Shown piece by piece: positions 34,019 to 47,258 of a stretch of DNA of 64,000 bases. Positions within the stretch are counted from its first letter, which is position 1. Each line of letters begins with the position of its first letter. Origin of the DNA: Branchiostoma belcheri (taxonomy: Eukaryota; Chordata; Leptocardii; Amphioxiformes; Branchiostomatidae). Under the pieces are notes generated by a model. It did no database searches. It was not told the origin of the DNA and was given only the letters and a program-made list of their open reading frames with translations. The translations under genes and the position numbers were made by a program. The stretch covers positions 1,103,372 through 1,167,371 of the forward strand of contig NW_017804509.1 of the NCBI RefSeq assembly GCF_001625305.1, in the 5' to 3' direction.

Positions 34019-34363
34019 CTAACAACCAGGCTTTTAGCTAGGATTTTTTTGTTGGGTGTTCATTTTTTTATTGTACGCAGCAAAGACGCACAGTGTGCGA
34101 CCTTTTTAGGGGGGCTTTTTTGATATTCATAATTCTCTCAAACACAACTTTCTGCATTTTGAGGAATTTGAGTTTTTTCCTTCAGTAAACCATCATTTTT
34201 GTATGCTGAAAGGAGGCATGTGTGCATGGCAGGGGTTGGAAGTGGAAAAAATAGGGCGTCTTTTGTCCTACCAAAAAGTAGGGCGTCCAATTTCTTACTA
34301 TTTTCAGTACAGGGCGTCCAAAAGACACCCTGGACACCCCCTAGCTAAAAGCCTGCTAACAAC
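34019..34363. mobile_element. hAT-type MITE with 8-bp target duplication
   Basis: Element 34027-34355 (329 bp) starts 'caggcttttagctag' and ends 'ctagctaaaagcctg', perfect 15-base inverted repeats. It is flanked on both sides by the same eight bases, 'ctaacaac' (34019-34026 and 34356-34363). The 8-bp duplication and CAGG ends indicate hAT transposase. No transposase is encoded. Confidence 0.92.
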
Positions 34364-37199
34364 AGAGAGACCACTTCTGCACTGTTACACTGAGTACGGG
34401 ACATAGTGAGTGTGAGTGAGTGAGCGTGAGTTACAACTGGGCCTATTTATCACCTACAACAACCAGAGAAGCCTTGCAACTGGAGTTACATGTGCCTACA
34501 ACGTGTACTACATGTACTACCACAGTTCTGAAACAAATAATTGATTTGTGACGTGGCATTTCAGTACCTTTTGGAACTATTAAATTTAGGAACTTTAGAA
34601 ACCACATTACGATATCCTTAGGACTCGCTTCATGCAATTGGGGAAGTTATATTACACTATAGTGGGAATAGAACGGAGGTTGTGGAGAGGGCCTAGCTTT
34701 AGTCTCCAGCCAAATCATCCCACAGACAATACAACAACCCGAGTTACTCTAACCTAAATTTGTACATGTAGAAGAGAACAACACGGCTTCCCTAGGATTG
34801 ATAGGAATTATCAGACACGTTATACTATAAACACTGGGACTAGAACCCATGTTGTGGAGACCCAGACACCCCTCAGACAGATCTACAAACTCTCAGCTTC
34901 TCTCACCTCCATGTGGAACAAGCTTCCCACCATGCACCAGGCTGGGTACAGGGCGGATTGTTTACTCGGACATGTCCGTTGTTTACTCTGACCTTATCAC
35001 AGAAGTAAACAAGACAACAACCAGGCCCACACGTGGCAAATCACGATGATGATAAAACTGTTCAACCAACTCTAGATCTGTTTCATGCACTGAACACTTT
35101 TAACTGGCTTAGGGAGCATTTTGGCACCAACTTTATATTGGCTTTTCAAAATAAAAACTTAGGCAGCAGCAAAAGAGTCATGCAGCTTTCAGATACAAAA
35201 GGCAGGTCAAGGAAAGTTACTTGTTTTTTTCATTCTCACGTTATAATCAAATGTATTTTTCCACTTTTAAAATCCAATGGTTCTCATTCTGAAAAATAAA
35301 ATCAAACACTATATGCTAATGATGGTGGTGTATTATACTGAAAGGCAGTTATACTGGCTATACAGATACAAATGGGTCATTGTGTCAACCAGATACCTTC
35401 CTGATACTATTATATATATAAGCTCTGTATGTTGTCTGGTCCACTCCAGTTTAGGATTGACTGTCTGTCGTAACAAGTCGCGACGTCAGCGCGTGTTTAT
35501 GAGTCAACACGAGTCACACGGCGAACAACTCAGCGTGAGAAACCCACGTTATGGACAAGCCAAGCCTTCGGCAAACACACACACACCCTACCACTTACCG
35601 TACTGAGTTTTTATAGTATACAGTTTCAGAGACCCACTATAAAATTGCTACAGAAGTCAGGGTTCGAAATACTTTGCTGTTTTCTAGTAACTTACATTAT
35701 AACATTTATGACATAAATGTAGATGAGATGTTGTACGTTTTGTTTTTTTTTTGTTCTAGAAGCTCGAATTTTACCCTACCCACTACACATGGATATTTCC
35801 TACCTGAGAAGACATTTTTTATTTTGTGATTGTGTTTTTTTACTCTCATTCTTTATGTTTTTTTAGTATAAGCAACTGCGCTTATTGCATAATACTGACT
35901 ATAACTAACTATATTGTATAGTATATGTGAATAAAAAAAACATACAAGACTTACTCATTGTGACTGTGAAGGGCCCATTCTGTCAGCTGCAGCTCAAATT
36001 TCACTTCAACTTTCTTTGGCACAGTTTCTCCTGGCAGGGAACAAGCTTCATCTTCTCCTCAGCATCTATGGGAAAAACAGATTTTTCATCACAATCTGTT
36101 TCTTTTTCTATGATTTCTGCTCAGACCCATTTCTGAGATTATCGTACATGTTAGTTATCACAATCACTATCATTTACTATACGAATCATTTGGCAGAGGC
36201 CTGTGAAAAACTATAAACAATAAGGTTTCAAGCCTCCCCTGGCATATTTGTCCATTTTATCATTTGATTATGTATTTCTTTGTATAAGTGTAAATAAACA
36301 AATCACATCAAATCAGTTACAAATGAGCTGTAAACGTTACATTTTGACATAAGAAAAGAAGGGTAATTTGGAAGGGAAAAGAGTTATGCATCAACCATTT
36401 ACATTGTCATTAAGAACATAATTTACCAATGTTCAACTTGGGATTGTCACAAAGTACTAGTATTAGGATAGGATCCGATAGTAAACAGTTTAATGTAACA
36501 ATTGTATTTTACATATTAAATTCATTTTAGACTGACTTTTCTTTTACTGATGTAAATAAGAAAAATAACTTTGTCTTCAAGAATATCTATTGAAGACTAC
36601 ACAGTTTGGGTTGTGTTCTGCCTGATTTGGAAAGTAATAGATATATATAAATCTGTCACATTTAACAAGAGTCAATACAATTAAGGGTGGGACCAAACTT
36701 GCAGAATAATAGTCGAATTCTCGAAATTAGAAACGCAAACACACACGAACGAACTAACCAACTTCCTGCTCCATTCTTGTGAAGTTCAGGTTCAAACTTC
36801 AGGCTATTTTCCTGTACCCAAGTAAGGGTAAACTTCTTTCCAGTTGACGAAATTCCAAATACGACGTTTCCCTTCCAGACCAGACTGGTTTACTGTTCAC
36901 TTCTGTCGATACTTTTGTAAATATAATTATAACGTCAAAGCTTCTGGAATGCTGTCTTTATTTGGAAATAATGTGGGTACAGGTACATTTCCTGTAGGTG
37001 TCAGATCTGGAGGTTTTTCGTCCAGAATTGGTGTAAAAATCGGTAGAGAAAAGTGAAGAATTTTGCCCAAATCGGGGGTTAGAAAATTTTGAACTGTGCC
37101 TGGGGTCATACAGAGGGACTAAACTCACTACAGCCGATTTGGAGGAAACTTCGACAAACACAACCCCCAAAAACACGCCCTAACGTCGCAAATTAACCC

Positions 37200-37440
37200 T
37201 AATTTTCGTACCTGAGCTAGCTGATAGTACAGACAGAGTGTCCAGACGTACCTTTGTGGGCTGCGAGCGGTGAAAATCCGTGAATTTTGCGCGAAAAGTG
37301 CGGAAAGTCGGACCTAGACAGGAAGTTAGCGGCACTTTGGGAGGGGTGCGAGACTGACCTTTCAACTTATGCTAATTAGGGGACCGCGGGGCATGATGGG
37401 GGATCTCGGAGCGCGGGAAAAGCCGAAAAAAAATCGTCTG
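37200..37440 (-). promoter_or_regulatory. candidate promoter and first exon with E2F site
   Basis: This is a locally CpG-rich segment in AT-rich surroundings. The minus strand carries a palindrome-like TTTTCGCGCAAAA (37285-37297) that contains the E2F consensus TTTSSCGC, and an AGGAAGT (ETS core) lies at about 37320. Possible minus-strand donors follow at 37252 (AAAG|GTACGT) and 37212 (TCAG|GTACGA). It could be the untranslated first exon of the USP6NL-like gene, 14 kb from its first coding exon found. This is inference. Confidence 0.3.
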
Positions 37441-40201
37441 CAAATTTTTTCGAACACAGACGACAGTCAGAAGAAAATTACGTTAAATTTTAACTTTTCT
37501 GATGCCTCTACAAGATCCAAGACATTCCAACCAAGACTCTAAGTGTATTGAAAATGGCACACGAAGTTTACTGACTGGTGAAGGTGAGTGAAAGAACCGT
37601 TTTACGTGATATCAAAGACATTTCTGATCATTTCTGTGCTGTGTAAATGTCCTTGGTGATATAGAAGATAGAATTACTCAAGTACATCGTCGATCCTGTC
37701 TTCAAATCGAATAGACAGACGTTTATTTCCAGCTAATCGAATAAATAATCATGTTTTGAATATTTACCGCCCTATCCATACAGTTTTCCCCCTGGTTTTC
37801 CTGTTGTTGACATCTTTACTCCGAATTTGACTATCGTCCTGGTGAGACTGCGCTTCCTAGCGGTCGACTCGTTCATTGCACCAGACTTTAATATTATTTT
37901 TTGACATGATGGTGTCATGTTCCTCACTTAACTAACTCTGTTCTTCAGGGACCAGGTCAACACCAAGTTGATTTCCTGGGTTACACTTTAAGTTTAATAC
38001 ACACTTTTAAAAGTTGGCCAGTGTTTATCAAAGAAGGTATTTTTTTCTTCTTCCTTTTCACATTTTATGTCATGCCATGATCGAGTCACTTTATTCCCTC
38101 ACCATTTACCATCATGATCATTTTGATGTCTACTCCTCTGCAAATTAATGCATCTTTCTTGTACTAATACCATCCTGAACTTCTTTTTTCTAACCATTTT
38201 AGTTTTGTTGAAAAAAATTATTGATATTGATGCCAATTTTATCTACTGCTTGTTATTGATTATTATTGAAACTTTGCAGTTATGTAATATGTATAAAAGT
38301 TTCTTTTCAACTATGTATGATGTGACATTGTCATTCTTTTCTCCTCATTTTCTTCTTATCCTTCAAATGTAAACATGAGGTCACCAAATAGTAAATTGGA
38401 GACACAATTAAGTTACTGCAAGAAAGAAGAGATAGTCATTAAAATCAAGCTACACTGTACGTAAGAAAATTCAAACTCTACTACTGGATCAGTTAACGGA
38501 TTTATTTCCGGACGTTTCGAGTGACATCCATCATTCTTCTTCAGCGTCACAAATGAACAGAGAACCGATTCACTCTTATATACAAGTAACTAGAAAAAAC
38601 GGTTAAACAACAAGTTCCGTAAGAAGCTTTATCATGTAAAAGAACGGTTCATTAAATGTACAGGAAATTAGAACTAGAAAAACCTGTTCAACAACCGTAA
38701 CCTTCAACCCTAACCTTCATCAACGTAAGCTACACTGTAGTTTTGTCCACACTGTGTATTCCAAATATTGTTCAAAACTTCATTTATAAAAGTACAAGTC
38801 TTAGTTACAATACCAGATGCTCTGGCCTTATTTGTACACCCTATTGTTACAGTAGAAATACATATATGTTACAACATTTGATTTTTTACCACTCAGTGGC
38901 CCTTTACTATCGAAAATACCATTTGATGGGTTCCATCTAGATAAAAATATCAATCATCTTTTTACAAGGTCTTAAATTTTGTGTCGTCACTGCTCATAGT
39001 TTGATAGGAAGAATTCAAAATACATTTTGTGTACTAAATGGAATTTGCAACTTTGGTCCTGATCGAGACATACATGTACATCATATTCTTATCTCTATCT
39101 GACAATAAATCTAAAAGATAGCTAAACAAATAAAACTTGACTTAATCAGCCTTGTAGACTGCAGGAATTCAATCTGATTGAAACCTCCCTGATCCTAAAA
39201 CCAACGGCACACTTACTGACATCGGCTGATATTCACATTCTCAACCTTTGGTCCAGACATACATGTACATTGCCTTCTTGTTTGCAATTTATCCATCAAG
39301 AGGCACAATTCACAACTTGTCTGTAATCAAATCTAAAAGACTATTCATCAAAATCAAATAAAACTTAGACTTACTCAGCCTTGTAGTAAGCAGTACCACA
39401 ACATACAAGTTAGGAGTTCAATCTGATTGAATCATCCGATGATGATATTAAGTTTTTTACATTCTTCTAAACCTTTGGTCCAAGTTAATTAGGACTGCTT
39501 TAAGTTAGGAATTCAGTCAGGTTGAAACCTCCGCTTGTTCCTACTTTTACCAACAGCTACATGTACTTATCAAATAAGATTTGTTACATTCCAAGCTGTG
39601 GTCCAGACATGCCTGTACTAATTATATGTCTGTTATTCTATGAAGAGTCAAATACACAAGCCACAAGTTTTCGCTATCTTATATCAAATCTAAAAGTCAT
39701 ATTAATAACAAATCAGCATTCTAGAGTGCTACAAGTTAGGAATCTGCGTAAGGAGGATGTGCAGCCTTACTCTTAATGTGAGACCATAATATATTACAAA
39801 TTAATAATGTAAAATGTTCAATTTCTTCTCACTTAACCAACTGGCCATATTTTCTGTCTGGTTTCAAGACATTCAGTGATTCTCTTTCTATCACTCTTCC
39901 AGCAGGTTGAACAGAACAGCCTCCTCAAACGTCAACATCTGGCTGGTCGGCTCTGAAATGACAAAAACATGACGTAAACATTTGGAAATGATAATCATTG
40001 TGCCATTTTTAACAAGCATAATTGGACTCTTAATCCTAAAAATTTCAACCTACCCAGTTGCATGTAAGAATCATCTGTAACAGTCCATAGCTTACAACTT
40101 TTTTCCTCCATAAAAGAATTGAAATTATAATTTATATGACAGAGTCATTAAAATGTTATGCTTGCCTGTCAGCTTACCTTGTCACATGTGCAACAGGTCA
40201 G
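37441..40201. other. intergenic, no gene recognised
   Basis: On the plus strand a short ATG frame ending in TGA at about 37553-37573 is followed by a good donor (GAAG|GTGAGT at about 37584). I could not find a partner exon. A Penelope-type fragment with a hammerhead core lies at 38470-38700. The rest is AT-rich without recognisable signals. Confidence 0.45.
38511..38544 (-). ncRNA. minimal hammerhead-ribozyme core
   Basis: Minus strand: CTGAAGA, helix II GAATGA / TCACTC (one A-C mismatch), then GAAA and CGTC. CUGANGA and GAAA are intact and ACGU is palindromic. The mismatch in helix II may weaken it. Confidence 0.55.
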
Positions 40202-43200
40202 CTAGTCCAAATCTGGATCCTCGCTTTTGGTGCCCTGTCCTTCAGCTGCAGCTGTCTCGGTGCCCTGTTTACTTGAAGCTGAGTCATCTTGCTGTGGACT
40301 GTAAAAAGAAAGAAAAAAATAGATGTCATTAATCTTAATTTTCGAAAGCCGTAAAAAAAGGTTGACAGCAAAGTTGGCACAGTTGGCAATTATAGCGGCA
40401 AGAAGCAGAACTCCAGTCAGAAGCTCTGAGGAAGGTGTCTGATAGGCATCAAAATGTAAGGTTGTGAAAAAGAAAATTCCTAGTATATCCTATGAGTAAT
40501 AGATAAAATTAGCATCAATATCAATTATAGAAAAACTACAAAAATGAACTTCAGGGTGATAACTAAGATCCATCAAAATGAGTTTAACCAATAAAGGACT
40601 TTATTAATAGCAATGAGGCAGTAAAGTGATAACGATTGTATAGTGCAGAGATTTTTGTCCACGTGTTAATTACATTACGCAGTTACATACCTGCCTGTCT
40701 CTTCACTGGGAGAAGCGGCACTAGCTGCACCTGGAGGAATAGCAATTGGGGGACTGGTGAGGGAAACTGGTATAAAAATACAGCTTAATGATCCAACTTT
40801 CTGTAAATCCTAAAACAAAATTTTTTAATGCATCAGAATATGTCAGATGATGTTACTTATGACAAAAAGTTTAATAAGCTGATTGTGCATCTGAATCAAC
40901 CCAAAATCCTGAAAATGTCACAGAATTAACTCAACTGATTCCAACCCTAGAGATAATATAAATTTTTATAATCTAACCGCATGACTGACTTTTTCCATTC
41001 ACTTATAGCCATCAATAAGTTGGAATCATAACATTTCTCCCTACTAAATGTATTTAGAACAACATGACTACAATTTGTACTACATTTTACAATCTTTCCT
41101 GAAATAAATTTTGACACAGTGACTACACTGGCACAATTGCAGTTATCTATAGTTATCACATTTCTGTTGACTTTGTCAAATTGGCTTAGAGTTAGCATTA
41201 AACACCTAATCAGCAGCAGACATGTATACTGCAAACAAGAAACGTCACCTGTTGGCTGTCCTATATTGAAGAATTTTAAAACTTTGTCAGCTAGGGCTTT
41301 GATCTCCGAATCAATTTCTTCCCGTAGGAAGTGATGTATAATTCGGATGTACGATTGTGGTTCTTCCTCAACTCCTAGCTCTTTCAACACTCCCTTGGCG
41401 TCAGTGAATGAAGAGGGTTGTGCCAGCCACTCTTTGGTCTCATCTTCAGTCACTTGATGAAATTCGGGATCCTTGAGCTGGCCAAAATATGTTGTAATGA
41501 TTGTAGTTATTCTTTAGACACCTGATCACATTGATAACTCTAAGCTCATGATGAAGCAATGGTGGCAACCAAAAGATGAAGCATATGCATAACTATCAGG
41601 CTAATATTAATTACCATAACTGATTAAGCATGCTGTTTCAACTGAGACAAGAAATAAAAGGAACAATAATCATTGTTCCAAACAGTCAGCACACGGCAGT
41701 AAAGTAACTGCATATATGCTTCATCTTGTAACTAAATGAGAGTAAGGCATACTATTTGTAGTGGATTAATGCAGCCCTGTTTTCACTGAACACAATTGTA
41801 AATAAATGTATTAAATTTCATGACCGTAGCCAGAGGAGATTCGAAAGAGGTCAAAGGTCCACTTTTTATTTGGAAGGTCCGAGATTGGACTGGAATCTTA
41901 TTTGCCTCTTGATTTTTCCTTTGAAACCCCCTCAAAAATGCAGGAAATGCCATTTCATCAGGTTCGATTTTCCAGGGGAGCACATGCCAAATGAGTCAAT
42001 GACCCTAAGAACTCTGTCTATGGTGTTCACCGGTCCTGCAGACAGTAGGGAGAACCCCTCCAAGCAACATCCTCAGGGCTACTGGCATGAATTTCTATTA
42101 TCATTCACCTCATTTAGGTTAACTCTATTTTGAGTACTTACCTTGTCTTTACCACCTTTTTCCTTTAGAATATTCCGAACACTGTTCATATATTTCTCCC
42201 TGATGCTGAAGGCACGGCAGTGTTTCCTCAGGAGGTCATCTAACTTTTCTATTTTCTCCATACTTTCTGTTTTTCCTCCCTTCTCTTCGAGGTAAGACTT
42301 CAGTGCTGTGGCAGACAGGAAGTTGTTTTCCTGTTCATTTTTTTGGTAACAATACCACTCTACTTTGATTCGAACATACTTCTTTGTGTTTTCCCGCAAT
42401 ATGCGTTGCTCCTTTTCCAGAGCCATGTCTGCCTTGTAATCCCTGTCAGTGAGGATGAATACTTTTGCCTTCTCCTGTTCTTTCTCACATTTCTCATCCT
42501 GATGGAACAGATTTTTATCCAGAAACCCAACCAGCTTTCCTACAACATCGGGTGTTGGTCTTGTACTGTTACAGTGCACAACAATTTTGTCATCAATGTC
42601 AATGTTGCGGAGCTTCTTTATCCATGCTTTCAGTACTTCTGCATCTGTTTCATTTTCAACAATAAGAATGCACTTTGTTTTAAGGGTTTTGGAAAACTCC
42701 ATCAACCTTGTGGTATGGTCACTTCCCCTAAACAAAGTGCCGAGTGCTGACATGACATCTTTTGGAATGATGCGGGGATTGTCACCATCAAGTGATATGA
42801 TGCGACTGCATGCCATTAACGTGTCTACTGCATGGCATGCAAGCACAACACAGAATTGTTCCTTCTTCAGGTAGTTCAATAGCTTCCGCACCAAATTGCC
42901 ATGAAACAAAGCAACTGGCTCATCTAAGAGCAGATGCATCGGCTTTTTCCCCTCCTCCTTTCCCTGCACATAGAGCACCATCAACATGATGATGATGACT
43001 TGCTGTAAGCCAGCGTCACAACGAAATAGTGGAAGACTAACACCATGTTCCATGACCTCTATCTGTACTTTTTTTTCACGTTTATTTGGGATAAACTTCA
43101 CTTCACATCCTGGTCTGATTTTGAATTTCTTACTATTAAGTACTTCGCTGATCTTGTCACCTTTTTCCTGAAGTGACTCTAATATTTTTTCTGTGTCATT

Positions 43201-44710
43201 GCCTTCTAGTCTTAGCAGCTTTCTGACATGTCTCCGGCTATCAACACCTATGTTGTACACAACCTTACTCTTTGCATGTATGTCTTCCTGGCTAACAGGT
43301 TCTTCTGTTCCCTGGCTGCCAAAATAAAATGGAGCTGTGAATGCCCCTATGTTAGAGATGGACAAAACAGTTGGGCATCCAATCTCTTTTAACTTTGACC
43401 TGCTATAGCTACATGAAACTGTCACTGTGCCACCCAATTCATCACCATCCAATTCACTGCCAACTTCTGCAGTGACTTCAAAACAAATTGGATCAGTTTG
43501 TCCAGAAACTTTGCCACTGATTTTCAAAACTTTACTAGTGTCCTTCTTATACCAAATGAGCTTATAATCTTCTAAGCCTACCAGCTTTGCAAAAGCTGTC
43601 TTCTGGCGTTCAATTGAGTATTCATCATCACTTGTATTATCAGAAATTGATTCGGCAAAAAGTCTTGAAAATAGTTCAATAGCTGTCAGCACTGTAGTCT
43701 TGCCTCTACCATGTTCTCCCAGGAGGGAGGTTGATTCTGTATGAATCTGGATGGTACATGGTTTTCCAAACCGACAAAAGTTTTCAACACTTATTTCAGT
43801 CAGCAGTGACCCTGTAATGGAAAGGAAGATAAATTTTTAGGGAAGTAAATCAAACACTATTACAACACTATAACAAATGATACAACTGCCTATTAAAGTG
43901 TTTATGGCACCCAAATACTCAGCCACTGTTCAATATGCCGATACCGTGTTTAATCACAACACAGCAACTGCTTCAGAACAATATTTCTCTTTTTTTAATG
44001 CAACCAGGGCAAATATTGTTGGTCATGCAGTTGCATGTGATCATGGTAATTTAGCACTGTTTGCTTCTGAAAATATATTTTGGTGTCCTAAGCACTTCAA
44101 TCCTGTTGTTTGGGGTTATTTGTCTATAGTAAATGATGATGGTTTTGTGTGAAAAATGTGACTGTTGGTTATATTATGGCTTTCCTGGAGACATTTTGAA
44201 GCTAATGCAATCTTCATGCTTTCTGACATAATTCCCCCTTAAAGTTTACAAAACACAATATTGACACATCAAATTTTTGCCATGATCATAACTGAAATTT
44301 AAGTACAAGGTGTCCTTCTGAAGTCCCAACTCAATTTGCTTAAGTGCCTTGAAATCGTAGCAAGGAAAAAATGATTATCTGTGTCCAAGGGCAGGGGTGG
44401 GGGGTCTTGGTTGTTGAAAGATTACCGTAACACATATTACATATTTTAGCTTACATAGTTTGACCTTTTCATGAGCCATTCTTTGGTACTGGCAGATAAC
44501 CCAATATTTAACCAGCAGTGCTTAGGGGCAGCCTTGGACAAACCAACCCAACCAGTTTTATTTTTTCATTGCGCAGCTCAGTTTCGTTGGGCGCCATTTT
44601 TTCCAACTGTTGGGAAAAGAGCACTACGTATACAAAAGTGAGTAGTGCCCATTGGCACTTGTCTTAAGTGTGCTAAAAGTCAATTAAGTGTTCTTACCTT
44701 CAGTAGTCAT
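40202..44710 (-). CDS. OLD-like ABC ATPase with TOPRIM nuclease domain
   Basis: Five exons agree in phase: 44710-44698, 43811-42142, 41477-41249, 40730-40691 and 40298-40202. They give 2049 bp, 682 residues. The N-terminus (TEISVENFCRFGKP) leads to Walker A GEHGRGKTT (36-44). The signature-like CDAGLQQ is at about 269-275, Walker B LLLDEP at 298-303 and an H-loop-like ACHAVD around H331. A TOPRIM domain follows: Glu in LIVENETD (E390) and DxD in LTDRDY (D460, D462). This order is that of the OLD family and of bacterial GajA, where ATPase control of a TOPRIM nuclease acts in antiphage defence or DNA processing. The C-terminus (about residues 640-682) is Ser/Gln-rich. All key residues look intact. 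A function in the animal is unknown; nuclease activity is inferred from motifs. Confidence 0.82.
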
Positions 44711-46560
44711 GCCAGTGCTTCTAAGATTGGTTAGTCACCTATGAACACCTGTAACTGCAAGTTCTCGAAATATTTTTGAAATATTTGGATGACGGGAACA
44801 GCAGGCGCTAAACCGGATAGCGAGTGTGGCCTCGGCTATTGCATTACCTAGTTGCAAGAGCGTGGTCTGTGCTGATTGGCTAGGGTGAACAATGCGTGTT
44901 TGTATTCGTCTGGTGTCGTGTCACCGTGTTACACCTTCATATACTGTAAGGCAGCCCTGATTAGATTAGTAATATGTCCTCATTGAATGCGATCAGATTA
45001 GTAATATGTGATCAGGTTAGTAATACAGTTACCATGTAATTAGCAGGAGCTGGCACTCACTACAATATACAAATGTAAAAGCTCAGGGAGAGGGTCTGAA
45101 ATCTCTCTTTATTTTGTAGTGGACATTAGGAATGGGTTGTTGACATAGCAAATATTTGCAATTTACCTGTTGCACCAGAACAGTAAATTAGCCGGAGGCA
45201 ATGTAAATTGCAGTGATTTACACATAAAACAAAGGGAGCAGGGGAAGGAGTGTTACCTGTACTTTTGGTAGCTCAAATCGATAACTTATAATGTAATACA
45301 TATATTGCTTTCTCCATAGAAATATGAGCTGTACCTGGTCAGGAGTTAGTCTGGCATGTATGTATTCTGGTGTACAGCAGGTCCTGGTAACTGACATCCG
45401 TCCTACTGACATTGTAGACGCCTCTTTCACCAAGGCAGCCCCCTTAAAAAATAAGTTATGAATTTCAACTTGTTCCTAAACTGAAGTTAGAGTTAATCTT
45501 AATCTTTCTATAATAATTGTGTGTGAAGCAGAATAACATTTTCTTATTAGCCATATTCTTTGAGCTCCAAACCCTACCTGCGACATTTTGGTCCTTTTTA
45601 CTCCGCGAAGGAGGTATACCCCAGTATTGTGGGTAGACGGTTTTTCGTGTTCGCAGTCAAAACACAGGGTTCCCTTTTTAATCGGCATGCAATTGTATAC
45701 GTCATCTGCAGGCATGCCAATGTAATATTTCAGATACACCCCTTTATTTCAGGGCATATTGGACTGGCCGAGAAAAACCGATTGTCATGAATAGCGGGGG
45801 GGGGGGTCAAGCAGACGTAGGGTGAATTGTTTAAGCATAACCAGATGTGGGTCGTCCATTGTTTATGTATGGATGATGTTTTTTAAGGTGTTCACGGTGA
45901 AAAAAATATGGCTGTGTCCATTGTATTTCTCTAAAATTGGGCATGTCGTGTGCCATTATGTCTGTGGTTCTCTAAGCAGATATTAGGTAGTTGTTGGAAA
46001 ACGAATGAATTACATCATTATAGAAAGGATCATTACTCATATATAAGGTTGTACTAGTAAGTAAGTAGTAAAGCCTTTGGCATAACAGTCCTGTATACTG
46101 TAATTCACTTCATGTTCATGGTAGGAAAAGTTCAGTCTGGAGGTGTTCACGGAACTACTGGTATATGTTACATGTTATATACACAGTGGTGGCAGGCACA
46201 GAAAAAAAGTTGGTAAAAGTACATGTACCATGAAAAAATTATTTAAAATTCACATTCTTGGCTACCTCATACCACACAGGTCACTGTTGAACCCTGCACA
46301 GTTAATCAACTGAAATCTAAACTCCGCCAACTCACCTCTAATCCTTGCTGCTCACGACAAGATATCCCATATATCCCATTAAATCAGCGCCACCAGGGGT
46401 CTCCCTAGACATGTTTAGGGGAGAGGTGAACCATAATCTGTTGATGCCACTCTACAAAAAAGATCATTGAATGTTCATGCAAATAGCGCTGCTAGGATTT
46501 TGGGGAGAGGGGAGCACCCTTGCTTCATTGCCTGGGGAGAGCCCTGGCCACCAAAAACAA
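44711..46560. other. intergenic upstream of the OLD-like gene, nothing recognised
   Basis: It should contain the promoter of the OLD-like gene, but no motif stands out. A short repeat 'gatcagattagtaatatg' occurs three times at about 44955-45025. Small open frames at 45218-45433 and 45560-45790 have no recognisable content. Confidence 0.4.
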
Positions 46561-46604
46561 TACCTGCATCAGCCTTCTCAAAACAAGCCGGCTACCGGCG
46601 AAAA

Positions 46605-46692
46605 TCGCCGCCTACTCAAATTTTTGCGCCGGCTACTTTCGTCAAAATTTTCAAATTTTTGCGCCGGCTACTTTCGTCTAAATTTTCAGAAA
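46605..46692. repeat. tandem repeat 'tttgcgccggctactttcgt'
   Basis: Two adjacent copies of 'caaatttttgcgccggctac' followed by 'tttcgtc' plus a decayed third. The 'gccggcta' core also appears just upstream (46585-46600). It lies in a GC-rich stretch that runs to the large gap. Confidence 0.7.
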
Positions 46693-47258
46693 AACAAGTA
46701 AGCTCCGTTACATTTTCTCACAAACTTCACCGGCTCATTTCTTCTGACGAACTTCAGACAAATTTCTGCTAGCTTTCTGGATCTGAAAACTGCTTCTTTC
46801 TTAGCCTCCTGTGCAGATTTCTAGTGCACGAGTCAGCGTTTGCTTCTACGAGCGGCCCGCGGCCGGCCAGAGCGGCCGAAACTTTACGGGGGGAGGTTCT
46901 CGTTCGGGGCTCGAGTTGTATCCGCGGAGCTGTATCGCTCGAGCTAGGCGGAACTTGCTTCGTAAACTCGTTGCTCACGAAAATTTATCAAGCCGCTACC
47001 TTCCCAACTTCTCCCGGCACTAGTCACATTCCTGCTACAAATAACTAGTACAAATCACGTCAAAAAATATCAAGACATGTATAGAAGCGTGTTCATATCT
47101 TTCATACACAGAGACAAATTTTCAAAAACAAATCGCCATCAGTGAGATTTCACAGCTGTTTCATTCATCAAAAGTTCTTGTCGATCGTAAAATGATCACT
47201 CATCTGTTGTCTCCACTAGTGTGGCATTTGTAGCTTAATCACGGCTAGCCAAAATCAG

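Larger units (their letters stand above)
23966..37180. other. no coding exon recognised; probable long first intron of USP6NL plus repeats
   Basis: Apart from the repeats listed separately I see no exon with recognisable protein or phase-consistent splice sites. A repeat pair in inverse orientation lies at 27352-27445 and 28785-28885 ('aaccttatatga' and its inverse). A tandem pair 'gggggcctgcatgggg' lies at 26033-26155. Minisatellites occur at 26455-26600, 30720-30985 ('atcacatttaacttccgag') and 31160-31900 ('acatgtac'-rich). Confidence 0.5.

Noticed and set aside
40420..40465. CTGAGGA core at about 40428 and a relative at about 18688
   Set aside because: Helix II is recognisable, but the 40.4-kb copy has AAAA instead of GAAA and the 18.7-kb copy lacks CUGANGA; both count as decayed.
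42343..43171. Plus-strand open frames inside the OLD-like gene
   Set aside because: Antisense shadows of the conserved minus-strand coding exon.
43877..44152. 91-codon plus-strand open frame in intron 1 of the OLD-like gene
   Set aside because: No recognisable content; it lies antisense in an AT-rich intron.
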